Shown here: in pieces, positions 18,910-28,302 of the stretch | Layout: every line of letters starts with the position of its first letter | Numbering within the stretch: the first letter of the stretch is position 1 | Origin: Streptohalobacillus salinus | GTDB lineage: Bacteria; Bacillota; Bacilli; Bacillales; Amphibacillaceae | Length of the DNA: 64,000 bases | NCBI RefSeq assembly: GCF_003201605.1 | Contig: NZ_QJJR01000001.1 | Span: 1-64,000 of the forward strand | Direction of reading: 5' to 3' | Notes under the pieces: generated by a model | The model's database searches: none | Seen by the model: the letters and a program-made list of their open reading frames with translations, nothing else | Told to the model about the DNA's origin: nothing | Made by a program: the position numbers and the translations under genes

Positions 18910-20427
18910 ATGAATATTTATTTGTTATTTGCACTGGCACTCATACCGATTATCTTTTTAATTGTATCGTTAGGTGTTTATAACCGACCGGCGTACAAAG
19001 CAGGAATTTGGAGTGTTATCATTGCAAGTGTACTGGCTTTAGTCGTCTTCGATATGACGCCTTTCGGGATTTTTACGGCAATATTAGAAGGTGCTGCTTT
19101 AGCAATTTGGCCGATTATGATTGTGATAGTAGCGGCGATCTTCACTTATAATTTAGCTCAACATACAAAGAGCATGGACATCATTAATAAAATGTTATCG
19201 AGTATCTCGACCGATAAAAGAATTCAAGTACTCATCTTAGCCTGGGGCTTTGGTGGGTTTTTAGAAGCGGTTGCGGGGTATGGGACGGCGGTAGCCCTAC
19301 CTGCTAGTATTTTAGCAGCCCTGGGGTTTAATCCGTTATTTGCGGCTGTTATTTCATTAATAGCTAATACGGTACCAACTGCTTTTGGTGCCGTAGGTAT
19401 ACCTGTTTCGACATTAGCCCAAGTAACTGGACTTGAAGTCACAACGTTAAGTTATACGATCGTCTTGCAACTTACCTTGTTTATCATTGTGATTCCTTTC
19501 CTTCTCGTTATGATGACAGGCGGGAGTTGGAAATCGCTTAAGGGTGTGACGGGCATTACGTTAGCTTCTGGTATCGCTTTTGCCCTGCCGCAAATCTTTG
19601 TTGCGAAATATTTAGGTGCGGAGCTTCCGGCATTAGTAGGTAGTTTGGCAAGTATGGCCGTCACAATCGGAATGGCGCTTATTTTCCATAAAGATAAAAA
19701 AGCAAAAACTAAAGAAGTAGTGACTGCATCTGAAGGCTTTAAAGCATGGTTACCGTATCTGTTAATTCTTATCTTTATTCTTATCACTAGCCCATTGTTT
19801 CCACCAATCTATGAGTTTGTTTCGCATATTAAAACAAGTGTAACAATCTATCAAGGACCAGGCGCAGCGGTGACGACATTTAAATGGGTAGGTACACCAG
19901 GTGTCTTGATTATTCTAGCGGCGCTTATCGGTAGCTTGGTTCAGGGCGCGACCTTAAAAGAAATCGCCGCGGTGTTTGTTAAAACATTAAAACAATTGAC
20001 TAAGTCTGCAGTCACGGTGATTGCGATAGTTTCACTGGCTAAGATTATGGGGTACAGCGGCATGATCGTCTCGATTGCGACGGTGCTTGTTATGGTGACG
20101 GGCTCTTTCTACCCGTTCTTTGCGCCAATGCTCGGTACACTCGGAACGTTTGTGACCGGTAGTGACACGTCATCTAACATTTTATTTGGACCGTTACAAA
20201 TTGAAGTCGCTGAATCGATTGGAGTGGATCCTTATTGGTTAGCCGCTGCAAACACTTCAGGTGCAACAGGCGGAAAGATGATTTCTCCGCAAAGTATTGC
20301 CGTCGCGACCTCAGCAACGGGATTAATTGGCCAAGAGGGTACCATTTTTAAGAGCACAGTGAAATTCTGTTTAGGTTATGTTGTTGTGTTAGGTATTTTG
20401 GTTTACGTCGGCAGCTTATTTATCTAA
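18910..20427 (+). CDS. lctP: L-lactate permease family transporter
   Basis: A 505-aa integral membrane protein with about 13 hydrophobic segments and no signal peptide. Family marks are GGFLEAVAGYGTAVALPASILAALGFNP, NTVPTAFGAVGIPV and, late, GTFVTGSDTSSNILFGPLQ with ANTSGATGGKMISPQSIAVA. It should move L-lactate with protons across the membrane, in either direction depending on conditions. Glycolate or related 2-hydroxy acids are possible alternatives within the family. The start was set at ATG 18910 after a GGAGG-containing site; the frame opens at 18883 without one. Followed by its own terminator, so monocistronic; no lactate dehydrogenase is adjacent. Confidence 0.9.
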   Translation: MNIYLLFALALIPIIFLIVSLGVYNRPAYKAGIWSVIIASVLALVVFDMTPFGIFTAILEGAALAIWPIMIVIVAAIFTYNLAQHTKSMDIINKMLSSISTDKRIQVLILAWGFGGFLEAVAGYGTAVALPASILAALGFNPLFAAVISLIANTVPTAFGAVGIPVSTLAQVTGLEVTTLSYTIVLQLTLFIIVIPFLLVMMTGGSWKSLKGVTGITLASGIAFALPQIFVAKYLGAELPALVGSLASMAVTIGMALIFHKDKKAKTKEVVTASEGFKAWLPYLLILIFILITSPLFPPIYEFVSHIKTSVTIYQGPGAAVTTFKWVGTPGVLIILAALIGSLVQGATLKEIAAVFVKTLKQLTKSAVTVIAIVSLAKIMGYSGMIVSIATVLVMVTGSFYPFFAPMLGTLGTFVTGSDTSSNILFGPLQIEVAESIGVDPYWLAAANTSGATGGKMISPQSIAVATSATGLIGQEGTIFKSTVKFCLGYVVVLGILVYVGSLFI

Positions 20428-20481
20428 AGCGATTAATCATAACGTGCCAATTAGTACGATAAAATCAAACGGATTTAAGGT

Positions 20482-20518
20482 ACCTTACTTTTCATTGGAT
20501 GAGAAGTAAGGTTTTTTT
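20482..20518 (+). terminator. intrinsic terminator of lctP
   Basis: A 14-bp stem with one G-U pair (20482-20495 with 20499-20512) and a 3-nt loop, running into a T-run. Confidence 0.9.
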
Positions 20519-20716
20519 CCGTTAATTAGGAAAAAGGGGGATATTCTGTTGTGGAGAGGGTATAATGAATACTGTATTGTCTTATTAGTTAATATCAATT
20601 AAATATGTAAAAAACAGCTATTATATAAATTTTTTTCAATTTCACATTTAGATGGCATAAAGCTTTGTGTTAAACTAAAGGTATCCGTGTAGTGGAGAAG
20701 AGAGGGTGGAATCGAA

Positions 20717-22948
20717 GTGGTTCAACGTCATATAATTCGTAACATCGTGATTGCCGTTATGCTTCAAGCAACCTTACTGCTATTTTATGATTATCAGTTA
20801 ATTAGACAACTGCTGGCCATTTTTATTCCACTTGCTTTAGCAAGTGTTATTATTGCGAAATTGTTAAATTTACTGAAAGATAAAAAGCGAGAAGATCGAA
20901 TCTTCCTCTATTTGTTGTTAATTAGCTTTTTCTTTTATTTGAGTTCCTATTTGATTTGGTTTGTTGATCTTCTTCGTGGTGTACCCATTGTATCCACGAC
21001 CTTGTCGTTTAGTCTCTGGATTTTAGTCTATCCGCTATTATGTTCTGCTGTGTTAGTCAAATTGATCCAATTAAAAAATAAAGATAAACTTATTCAACAC
21101 TTATTTACGATTGTAACGTTCTTCATTATTGTCGGAACATTTATGCTACACTATGTGATTTTTCCATATATAGAAACATATGATGACTCATTTTGGCATG
21201 TACTGATTCTTTTTACTGAACCGTTATTAAGTGGAGTACTCCTCGGGGCAGGACTGATTTTGTATTTCCTCTCTACCGAGACAAGTCAACGAGCAACGGT
21301 ATTTTTCTTTGTGTCCGGTTTGTTTATACAAGCGCTGGCTGAGAGTGTATATGTGGTGCAACGACTTTTAGATAATTATACGATTGGAAATACGACCGAT
21401 GTCTTGTGGATACTTGCGCTGCTCTGCTTTTTATCAGCCGTACGTATGTTAGAACAAGAACCGAAAGAGATAAATTGGCGTTTGATGCGCTTGATTGACC
21501 ATCAAGATAGCTTGTTTCCCTACTTTGTTATCCTAGGCTTTGTCATCTATTGCTATTATCAAATAGCGTTAGGATTGAATATCTTTTCAATTGCAGTGTT
21601 TTTACTGATGGTGCTCCTGATTATTCATCAACTGGTCGTCGTGAGACGTAACTCACGCTTGATTAATGACTATCAACGGGCCATTTATTATGATGAATTA
21701 ACGAACCTGCGTAACCGAACCAGCATGATTCAGGATTTACCCACTATTTTAAATAAAGCGAAACGGTATCAGAAAGTGGTATCAATTATCTTAATTGACA
21801 TCGATCGATTTAAAACCATTAACGATTCGCTCGGTCACGAGGCTGGTGACTACGTTTTAAAAAAAATCGCAAAGCGGTTTGAAAAAATAATTAGTGCCTC
21901 TTATATTTTGTACCGTATCGGGGGCGACGAGTTTGTTTTTATCGGCTTTGGTTTAGACAGAACGACCATTGAACAGTTTGTGCACAGTGCGATGGCTGAA
22001 TTAAAACGTACCGTGAAGTTTCATGGAACGAATTTAAACATCTCAGCTAGTGTCGGAATCAGTGTGTTTCCGGACAACAACCCTGCAGGTGAAGGGTTGT
22101 TCCAATACGCAGATGCAGCCATGTATCAAGCCAAAGCACAAGGAAAAAACCAATATATTTTCTTTGATGACAGCTTAAAACATGCCTTAGATCGTCGGCT
22201 ATTGTTGGAAAATGAACTGCGCACCGCGGTAGAAGATGATGAGCTTGTGGTCTATTACCAATCAAAAATGAATATCCTTACCCATGAATGTGTGGGCTAT
22301 GAAGCGTTGGTGCGTTGGAATCATCCTAGCCTTGGTTTAATTTCGCCGGGTGAGTTCATCCCAATCGCAGAAGAAACTGGTGAAATTAAAGCGGTCGGTG
22401 CCTATGTATTAAATGCCGCCATTAAACAAAATAAAAAATGGCAAGACGAAGGTTTTGGCTATTTTCCAGTCTCGGTTAACGTTTCGGCTGAACAATTTAA
22501 TCAATTTGATTTTGTTGATCAAGTTAAAAAAATGTTGAAGCGTCATCAGTTGACGCCTAAATACTTAGAATTAGAAATTACCGAGAGCATCATGCAAGAT
22601 GTTGAAACAGTCCTGCCAGTCATTCAAGCATTTAAGGCAATGGGGATTCAATTATCACTTGATGATTTTGGTACCGGTTATTCGTCGCTATACATCTTAA
22701 AAGAATTACCAGTAGATACGATTAAGATTGATCAAAGTTTTGTGCGGACGATTAATGACCCGCGCTCAGAGAGTATTGTTAAAACAATCATTGATATTGG
22801 AACCAACTTAGGGATGCAAGTGATTGCCGAAGGCATTGAAACATTTGAGCACCTCGAGCACTTAAAAGCAAAAGGGTGTATCTTTGGACAAGGGTATTAC
22901 TATAGCCGGCCAGTGCCGGTCGAAAAAGTGAAAAAATGCATGAGCTAA
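20717..22948 (+). CDS. membrane GGDEF-EAL c-di-GMP enzyme
   Basis: A 743-aa protein. Residues 1-310 form about eight to nine membrane helices, a novel-looking sensor region. A GGDEF domain (about 320-480) has an intact GGDEF at 402-406 and no RxxD inhibitory site five residues ahead. An EAL domain (about 495-743) keeps EALVRWNH (529), ELEITES, LDDFGTGYSSL, IKIDQSFV and GQGYYYSRP, so both cyclase and phosphodiesterase activities look possible. The GTG start has only a loose GAGGGTGG site. A TGT-TAAACT extended -10 at 20668-20676 is a candidate promoter. Ends in a strong terminator, so monocistronic. Confidence 0.9.
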   Translation: MVQRHIIRNIVIAVMLQATLLLFYDYQLIRQLLAIFIPLALASVIIAKLLNLLKDKKREDRIFLYLLLISFFFYLSSYLIWFVDLLRGVPIVSTTLSFSLWILVYPLLCSAVLVKLIQLKNKDKLIQHLFTIVTFFIIVGTFMLHYVIFPYIETYDDSFWHVLILFTEPLLSGVLLGAGLILYFLSTETSQRATVFFFVSGLFIQALAESVYVVQRLLDNYTIGNTTDVLWILALLCFLSAVRMLEQEPKEINWRLMRLIDHQDSLFPYFVILGFVIYCYYQIALGLNIFSIAVFLLMVLLIIHQLVVVRRNSRLINDYQRAIYYDELTNLRNRTSMIQDLPTILNKAKRYQKVVSIILIDIDRFKTINDSLGHEAGDYVLKKIAKRFEKIISASYILYRIGGDEFVFIGFGLDRTTIEQFVHSAMAELKRTVKFHGTNLNISASVGISVFPDNNPAGEGLFQYADAAMYQAKAQGKNQYIFFDDSLKHALDRRLLLENELRTAVEDDELVVYYQSKMNILTHECVGYEALVRWNHPSLGLISPGEFIPIAEETGEIKAVGAYVLNAAIKQNKKWQDEGFGYFPVSVNVSAEQFNQFDFVDQVKKMLKRHQLTPKYLELEITESIMQDVETVLPVIQAFKAMGIQLSLDDFGTGYSSLYILKELPVDTIKIDQSFVRTINDPRSESIVKTIIDIGTNLGMQVIAEGIETFEHLEHLKAKGCIFGQGYYYSRPVPVEKVKKCMS

Positions 22949-22987
22949 CAACGTACAGCACTGCCATGAAAGGGGTGCTGTACGTTG
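22949..22987 (+). terminator. intrinsic terminator
   Basis: A perfect 13-bp stem (22949-22961 with 22975-22987), starting right after the stop codon and followed by TTTTAAG. Confidence 0.88.
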
Positions 22988-23079
22988 TTTTAAGTTGATT
23001 TAAAATTGCTTTTGTGTCTAAAGTATGATAAAAAAGGGAATGTTATTAGAGTGAAAAGATAGATGTGGGGGGGATTTTA

Positions 23080-24102
23080 TTGGAACTTCAAATGATTGAA
23101 ATATATGTCCCGAATGAAATTATTGAAGACTTTAAAGAACAGGTAAAAGACTTTGAAGTTGTAAACTTATGGCGAAGTCGATCAAATGATCAATTTAGTC
23201 TGTTTAAAATATTGATTGAAAAGCAGAATGCAGAAGATATTTTGGACTTTTTGGAAACTGATCGTGACATAAGAGAACCGCTACAAGCTTTTTTATATGA
23301 TATCTCAACCTACTTACCACGTGAAAAAGAAGAAGAAAAGCAAGAAAAAGCGACAGAATCTGAAGAGGAAACAGAGGAAGAAAAGAAGATTGCGTTAACG
23401 CGTGCGAGTCGACAGGAGCTGTATAATGTCGTAGAATCATCAAGCTACTTCACTGTTAATTTTCGCTGGATGCTTGTCTTATCAGCGATTGTTGCTGCGG
23501 CTGGTCTTGCTAATGATAATGCAGCAGTAGTGATTGGAGCGATGGTGATTGCCCCTTTAATTGGGCCATTCACTTCATTAAGCTTTGCAGCATTGCTAGG
23601 TGATATGACCTTGATGAAGCGGTCGTTGCTGACATCGTTACTGGGTGTGCTCATTCCATTAACTATTGCGATTGGTTTCGGTTTCATGTTTGGTGCACCG
23701 ATGGACAGTGATGAATTTCTTTCACGGACAGAAGTTGGTTTAATGGATATTATTATTGCTTTAGCTGCTGGTGCTGCCGGTGCGTTGTCCTTTGTAAAGC
23801 GATTGAGTGAAGCGCTTGTCGGTGTGATGGTTTCTGTTGCTTTACTTCCACCTGCGGTTGTTCTCGGTATGATTATCGGTGCGGGTGAATGGGGACTAGT
23901 AATGACGCCGCTATTGTTGGTCTTAGTCAATATTCATGCCATTATTTTGTCGGCAATCTTAGTCTTTTGGATCACTGGTATTAAACCGGTCAACTGGAAA
24001 GAAATGCAGATCGCCAGTGTCTCACGTGTCGCTGCCTTGATCTTCTTCAGTGTTATAATTATAACGTTAGCGGTAATTATTTACTTGATTTCTCAGAATT
24101 AA
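23080..24102 (+). CDS. DUF389 / TIGR00341-family membrane protein
   Basis: A 340-aa protein: a cytoplasmic N-terminal domain of about 80 residues (MELQMIEIYVPNEI start typical of the family), a highly charged Glu/Lys linker about 88-115, then about six membrane helices with the signature GLANDNAAVVIGAMVIAPLIGPFTSLSFA and LSEALVGVMVSVALLPPAVVLGM. The function of the family is not established; a transport or envelope role is likely. The start is a TTG at 23080, placed 6-7 nt after a GGGGGGA site and matching the family N-terminus; the GTG at 23065 lies inside that site. It stands between two c-di-GMP genes but has no obvious link to them. Confidence 0.82.
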   Translation: MELQMIEIYVPNEIIEDFKEQVKDFEVVNLWRSRSNDQFSLFKILIEKQNAEDILDFLETDRDIREPLQAFLYDISTYLPREKEEEKQEKATESEEETEEEKKIALTRASRQELYNVVESSSYFTVNFRWMLVLSAIVAAAGLANDNAAVVIGAMVIAPLIGPFTSLSFAALLGDMTLMKRSLLTSLLGVLIPLTIAIGFGFMFGAPMDSDEFLSRTEVGLMDIIIALAAGAAGALSFVKRLSEALVGVMVSVALLPPAVVLGMIIGAGEWGLVMTPLLLVLVNIHAIILSAILVFWITGIKPVNWKEMQIASVSRVAALIFFSVIIITLAVIIYLISQN

Positions 24103-24184
24103 GTGAAATAATCGTAAGTTGGCTTAAAAAAATCGATGACTGTAACCTTTCATATAAAGGTAGGTAAGGAGGATGTTTAATTAA

Positions 24185-25903
24185 ATGGAATCACGTAAGG
24201 AAATGGAAGAAATTTTCAAAGGGTTTGCAGCAGAGGTTGATAATGTTTGGCATCTTTTTCTTAATATGAATGATGGACTTTTAATCACCGATCACCATGA
24301 ACGCATCTTGCTCGCCAACCCTGCTTTTGAACGTATTTCAGGATACTCCTATAAAGAGTTAGTCGGCAGAACACCACGTATTGTAAAGTCTGGTCTCACG
24401 CCGAAATCGCAATATAAAGAGATGCGGCGTGCGCTTAATGCGAATAGTACATGGACGGGCGACATGATTAATCGACGTAAAGATGGTGAGTTATATTATG
24501 CGGATCAAACGATTACCGCGGTGCATCATGGTGATCAAGCGTATTACACCTCAATCACGCGTGATGTCACTGAACAGGTCAATCAGCAAAAAGAAGTCCA
24601 TCAACTGGCTTATTATGATCGGCTAACCGGGCTTCCGAATCAAGCGTACTTATACGATGTCTTGACCTCTGCCGCGCGCGCAGGTGAACCTTTTGCCGTT
24701 GCTCTATTTGATATTGACCGCTTTAAATACATCAACGACGTGCTCGGCCACCACAATGGTGACAAAATTATTTGTGAAGTCGCCAAACGTCTTGAACAAT
24801 ACTTACCGGATAAATCAGTCGTTAGTCGCTTTAGTGGCGATGCATTTCTAGTGTATTTGGCAGGATTTGATGATGCTGAAACAATCGTAAAACAGATAGA
24901 AGTACTGATGCACCACGTTCGTAAATACCCGTTCATCGTAGGAAGTGAACGTTATTATTTAACGCTAAGTGGTGGGATCAGTGTGTATCCACATGATGGT
25001 ACAGAAATAGATGCTTTGATTAAGTATGCCGATCAAGCGATGTATCGTTCAAAGGATAACGGACGCAATACGTATCAGTTCTATTTAGAAGGCATGGAGC
25101 CCAATGCAAGTAATCGTCTAGAGTTGATGCATGAGTTGAATCAAGCGGTGAAAAAGAACCAATTTGTTGTCTATTTTCAACCGCAAATATGTCTAGCTGA
25201 TCATCGTGTCATTGGGGTAGAAGCTTTGGTGCGTTGGAATCACCCGACCCGAGGGCTGTTAACACCTTACCATTTTCTTAATGAAGCAGAAGAGTTTGGT
25301 TTACTCAGCCAAATTGATCAGTTAGTAATGGCGGAAGCTTTTGCAACTGGACGGCATTGGCATGAGTCTGGCTATGACGATCTCGTAATCTCTGTCAATA
25401 TGTCACAGCATTTATTCAATCAAGCAAATGTTGTTGAAGTCATCAAGGCTATGCTTAAGACGTCAGGAATAAAACCGAAGAATGTCCTTATAGAAATTAC
25501 AGAAAATGTTGCGCTTAGTCAAGTTGCACATGCGAAAAAAATCATTGATGACTTTCATGCGATCGGTGTGAAGGTGGCGTTAGACGATTTTGGCACGGGT
25601 TATTCAAGCCTTAGTCAACTCCGTAATTTTCCATTTGATTCAGTAAAAATAGATCAATCGTTTATTCGATCAAGCACGGGTGATGATTTGGATGCAGCTT
25701 TCGTTGAATCGATCATTCATATGGCAAAGTTGTTTCACTTTGATGTAGTCACTGAAGGTATTGAAACGCAGTCACAATTAGCTTTTGTGAAAGAAAAACA
25801 TGCCGACATTGCGCAAGGTTATTTAATCCAAAAACCCGCGCCTAAAGATAGAGTGAGGCTGGTGTTGCTGGACGATTTACATGGTGATTCACCTGCGACG
25901 TAG
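24185..25903 (+). CDS. PAS-(degenerate GGDEF)-EAL protein, probable c-di-GMP phosphodiesterase
   Basis: A soluble 572-aa protein. PAS domain about 25-135 (GLLITDHHERILLANPAF, then GYSYKELVGRTP and the RRKDGELYY PAC motif), GGDEF-like domain about 140-300 and EAL domain about 312-565. The cyclase signature is changed to SGDAF (217-221), which should abolish GTP cyclisation, so it probably acts as a nucleotide-binding regulatory module. The EAL domain keeps EALVRWNH (346), EITENV, LDDFGTGYSSL, KIDQSFIR and the TEGIET loop, so it should degrade c-di-GMP. An AGGAGG site stands 12 nt before the ATG, longer than usual. Confidence 0.9.
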   Translation: MESRKEMEEIFKGFAAEVDNVWHLFLNMNDGLLITDHHERILLANPAFERISGYSYKELVGRTPRIVKSGLTPKSQYKEMRRALNANSTWTGDMINRRKDGELYYADQTITAVHHGDQAYYTSITRDVTEQVNQQKEVHQLAYYDRLTGLPNQAYLYDVLTSAARAGEPFAVALFDIDRFKYINDVLGHHNGDKIICEVAKRLEQYLPDKSVVSRFSGDAFLVYLAGFDDAETIVKQIEVLMHHVRKYPFIVGSERYYLTLSGGISVYPHDGTEIDALIKYADQAMYRSKDNGRNTYQFYLEGMEPNASNRLELMHELNQAVKKNQFVVYFQPQICLADHRVIGVEALVRWNHPTRGLLTPYHFLNEAEEFGLLSQIDQLVMAEAFATGRHWHESGYDDLVISVNMSQHLFNQANVVEVIKAMLKTSGIKPKNVLIEITENVALSQVAHAKKIIDDFHAIGVKVALDDFGTGYSSLSQLRNFPFDSVKIDQSFIRSSTGDDLDAAFVESIIHMAKLFHFDVVTEGIETQSQLAFVKEKHADIAQGYLIQKPAPKDRVRLVLLDDLHGDSPAT

Positions 25904-26023
25904 GTAAGTGAAATCTAATCAAGCGATTATAAAAACGGACGCCTTGCAGTGATCAAGGTGAGAGCAAAGAAGCAGAAAAGAATGTAAAAAGTTTCACTTT
26001 CTTTTAAATGTAAACTTGTTTTG

Positions 26024-26032
26024 TGCTATAAT
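26024..26032 (+). promoter_or_regulatory. extended -10 promoter of pfkA
   Basis: TGC-TATAAT, an extended -10 with a perfect hexamer, lies about 130 bp before the pfkA start. The -35 (TTAAAT, 26004-26009) is weak, as is common with extended -10 promoters. The long leader shows no recognised riboswitch. Confidence 0.65.
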
Positions 26033-26162
26033 CAAACAGATAAACAAACTATCGTTTTTTAAACAATAACTTTAATCCGTCTAGTGACAGCAACAGATAA
26101 AGTCAAATGCTGAGTCTGTTCAAATAAGAAATTATTCAGAGTGAAGGAAAGGTGATTTAATA

Positions 26163-27119
26163 ATGAAAAAGATTGCAGTACTCACATCAGGTGGCGATTC
26201 TCAAGGAATGAACAGCGCAATTCGTGCTGTTGTTCGAACAGGACTTCGACATGGTTTTGAAATGTATGGCATTAAACGTGGGTTCAAAGGCTTAATGGCC
26301 GATGATTTTATTGAACTTGGTTCGAGAGAAGTAAGTGATATCTTATATCGGGGTGGCACATTCTTACAATCTGCGCGTTCTGAAGCCTTTAAAACGGAAG
26401 AAGGTCAACTCAAAGGCGTTGCGAATTTAAAAAAACGTGAGATAGATTATGTCGTTGTCATCGGTGGCGATGGTAGTTATCGTGGTGCGCAAGCACTGAC
26501 GCGTCATGGTATTCAAACGTACGGGTTACCAGGGACAATTGACAATGATATTCCGCTAACAGATTATACCATCGGCTTTGATACAACGTTGAATGTGGTG
26601 ACGGATGCGATTGGAAACCTACGTGACACGATGAGTAGTCATGAGCGTGTCAGTGTAATTGAAGCAATGGGACGTAATTGTGGTGATATTGCTTTGCAAG
26701 CTGGAATTTCTAGTGGGGTAGATGCCATATTAATTCCTGAGGTAAACAATGATATTGATAAGATTGCCGATGAGATTAAAGCAGGCTTCGATCGTGGTAA
26801 GTCACATAGTATCGTTGTTGTTGCTGAAGGTGCAGGCAATGCTGAAGATGTTGCGAATGCGATTAAAGAGCGGACCGGTCTTGATACACGTCCAACCGTA
26901 CTCGGTCATATTCAGCGTGGGGGTACTCCGAGTGCATTTGACCGTGTTTTCACGAGCCGTATGGGGCACCGTGTGATTGAGTTGATTGAAGAAGGTACTT
27001 ACAATGTTGCTTTAGGCATGCAAGAAAATCGAATAACCTATCATACATTTGATGAAATTTTCTCAGCTGAAAATTCAATTGATGACCGCTTATACAAAGT
27101 ATTTGAAGACTTGGTTTAA
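26163..27119 (+). CDS. pfkA: 6-phosphofructokinase
   Basis: A 318-aa ATP-dependent phosphofructokinase, the committed step of glycolysis, at the normal bacterial length. Seen: the ATP loop TSGGDSQGMNSAIRA near 9-22, IGGDGSYRGA (about 102-111), the catalytic GTIDNDIPLTDYTIGFDT with its Asp pair, MGRNCGDIALQAG and HIQRGGTPSAFDR. The ATP loop reads SQGMN where most family members have APGMN or SPGMN, a small deviation. Gly/Asp-rich IGGDGS favours ATP over pyrophosphate. It is not beside pyk or accDA as in many Bacillaceae; the terminator right after it makes it monocistronic. RBS GAAGGAAAGGTG. Confidence 0.95.
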   Translation: MKKIAVLTSGGDSQGMNSAIRAVVRTGLRHGFEMYGIKRGFKGLMADDFIELGSREVSDILYRGGTFLQSARSEAFKTEEGQLKGVANLKKREIDYVVVIGGDGSYRGAQALTRHGIQTYGLPGTIDNDIPLTDYTIGFDTTLNVVTDAIGNLRDTMSSHERVSVIEAMGRNCGDIALQAGISSGVDAILIPEVNNDIDKIADEIKAGFDRGKSHSIVVVAEGAGNAEDVANAIKERTGLDTRPTVLGHIQRGGTPSAFDRVFTSRMGHRVIELIEEGTYNVALGMQENRITYHTFDEIFSAENSIDDRLYKVFEDLV

Positions 27120-27145
27120 GAATAGACCAATGACTATTACGAAAG

Positions 27146-27185
27146 AAAGCCCGTTCAAAATCAATTTTGATTTTGAACGGGCTTT
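27146..27185. terminator. bidirectional terminator pfkA / oxidoreductase
   Basis: An 18-bp perfect stem with a 4-nt loop, flanked by A-run and T-run, between the converging pfkA and oxidoreductase genes. Confidence 0.92.
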
Positions 27186-27188
27186 TTG

Positions 27189-28181
27189 TTAAATCTCTTC
27201 CGTTTCACCTGTTTCGATGGAGCGTAACGCGGCATCGATAGCTTTCATGTTGTTATAGCTGTGTTTAAATGTTAAGAGTGGTTCTTGATCATTTAAAATT
27301 GAATACGATATGTGTTCCACTTCATCACGATATAAATCATTGTGGAAGGATTCTGTCGACGTTTTAAAGCCTTGATCTAGGACGACCAGTCCTTCACCAC
27401 CACGTGTATCGGGACGAAAAGCACGTGGGACATGGATATGGCCATCTGTGCCATAAACATGATAGTTGTCACGGCCGAATTGGTCAAAACTACTTGTGAC
27501 AACGGCTGTTTTCCCCGAAGCAAAAGTAAAGTAAGAGACTGTTGTCGTATCAATCCCAGTTTTTTCATCTTTGATTGCCTCTGTTTTAACAGTAATCGGC
27601 TCTTCATCTAAAATATGACGCATGGCATGGATCGTGTAGCAACCCACATCATAGAGGCTACCTCCACCGAGTGTTCGATCCATACGGATATTACTATCAC
27701 GATCATTTAAATGAAAGGTAAAACTAGCTTCAAATTGTTTAACCTCACCAATTGCCCCTTCTTTAATCAGTTCTTTCACCCGGTGATGTTGCGGATGGAA
27801 ATAATACATAAAGGCTTCCATGAAAATCACGCCATTTTCAATCACTGCTTGTTTGATTTCATGAACATCTTGACTTGTTAAAGCAATTGGTTTTTCTAGT
27901 AGAATATGTTTTTTCTTGTTCGCTGCTCGAATTGCCCATTCCTTGTGCAAATGATTAGGCAGTGGAATATAGACAGCATCAATATCAGGATCATCAAGGA
28001 CTTCATGATAACTATCATATGCTTTTTCAATGTCTAATTGTTCAGCTACCTCTTGCGCACGTCCACTTAAACTTGAAATGGCAACAACTTCAGCGTTGTC
28101 GGCGCGCTTCATTGCCGGTATAACCTCGTGTTGGGCGATGCCAGCTGTACTTAAGACACCCCATCTAATTTTATCACTCAT
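27189..28181 (-). CDS. Gfo/Idh/MocA-family NAD(P)-dependent oxidoreductase
   Basis: A 330-aa cytoplasmic enzyme. N-terminal Rossmann domain (WGVLSTAGIAQHEVIPAM and VAISSLSGRAQEVAEQ), the IPLPNHLH strand and LLEKPIALT with the conserved Lys, followed by the C-terminal alpha/beta substrate domain (GGGSLYDVGCYTIHAMR with the Asp/His pair). The family oxidises or reduces sugars and polyols; the exact substrate cannot be told, but D-xylose/glucose dehydrogenase-like members have this form. A cre site 21 bp upstream of the start points to carbon catabolite control. RBS AAGGAGG. Monocistronic between two terminators. Confidence 0.88.
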   Translation of the reverse strand: MSDKIRWGVLSTAGIAQHEVIPAMKRADNAEVVAISSLSGRAQEVAEQLDIEKAYDSYHEVLDDPDIDAVYIPLPNHLHKEWAIRAANKKKHILLEKPIALTSQDVHEIKQAVIENGVIFMEAFMYYFHPQHHRVKELIKEGAIGEVKQFEASFTFHLNDRDSNIRMDRTLGGGSLYDVGCYTIHAMRHILDEEPITVKTEAIKDEKTGIDTTTVSYFTFASGKTAVVTSSFDQFGRDNYHVYGTDGHIHVPRAFRPDTRGGEGLVVLDQGFKTSTESFHNDLYRDEVEHISYSILNDQEPLLTFKHSYNNMKAIDAALRSIETGETEEI

Positions 28182-28201
28182 TAAAATAGCCTCCTTATAG
28201 T

Positions 28202-28215
28202 TGATATCGCTTTCA
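28202..28215 (-). promoter_or_regulatory. cre upstream of the oxidoreductase gene
   Basis: On the minus strand TGAAAGCGATATCA matches 13 of 14 positions of the cre consensus, 21-34 bp before the start codon. Confidence 0.7.
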
Positions 28216-28252
28216 TTGTACTACAAATTTTGTGCTTTGTCAGTTAATCAAA

Positions 28253-28290
28253 ATCCCCCCTGGTTGTTTGTGTTAACAACGAGGGGGGAT
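28253..28290 (-). terminator. intrinsic terminator of the second chemoreceptor gene
   Basis: ATCCCCCCT/AGGGGGGAT 9-bp GC-rich stem with a 20-nt loop containing GTTAAC, followed on the minus strand by TTTGATT. Confidence 0.8.
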
Positions 28291-28302
28291 CTTCTAAAAC
28301 TT

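Noticed and set aside
23445-23930. 161-codon minus-strand frame opposite the DUF389 gene
   Set aside because: Ala/Ile/Thr/Pro-rich antisense of membrane helices; no ribosome site.
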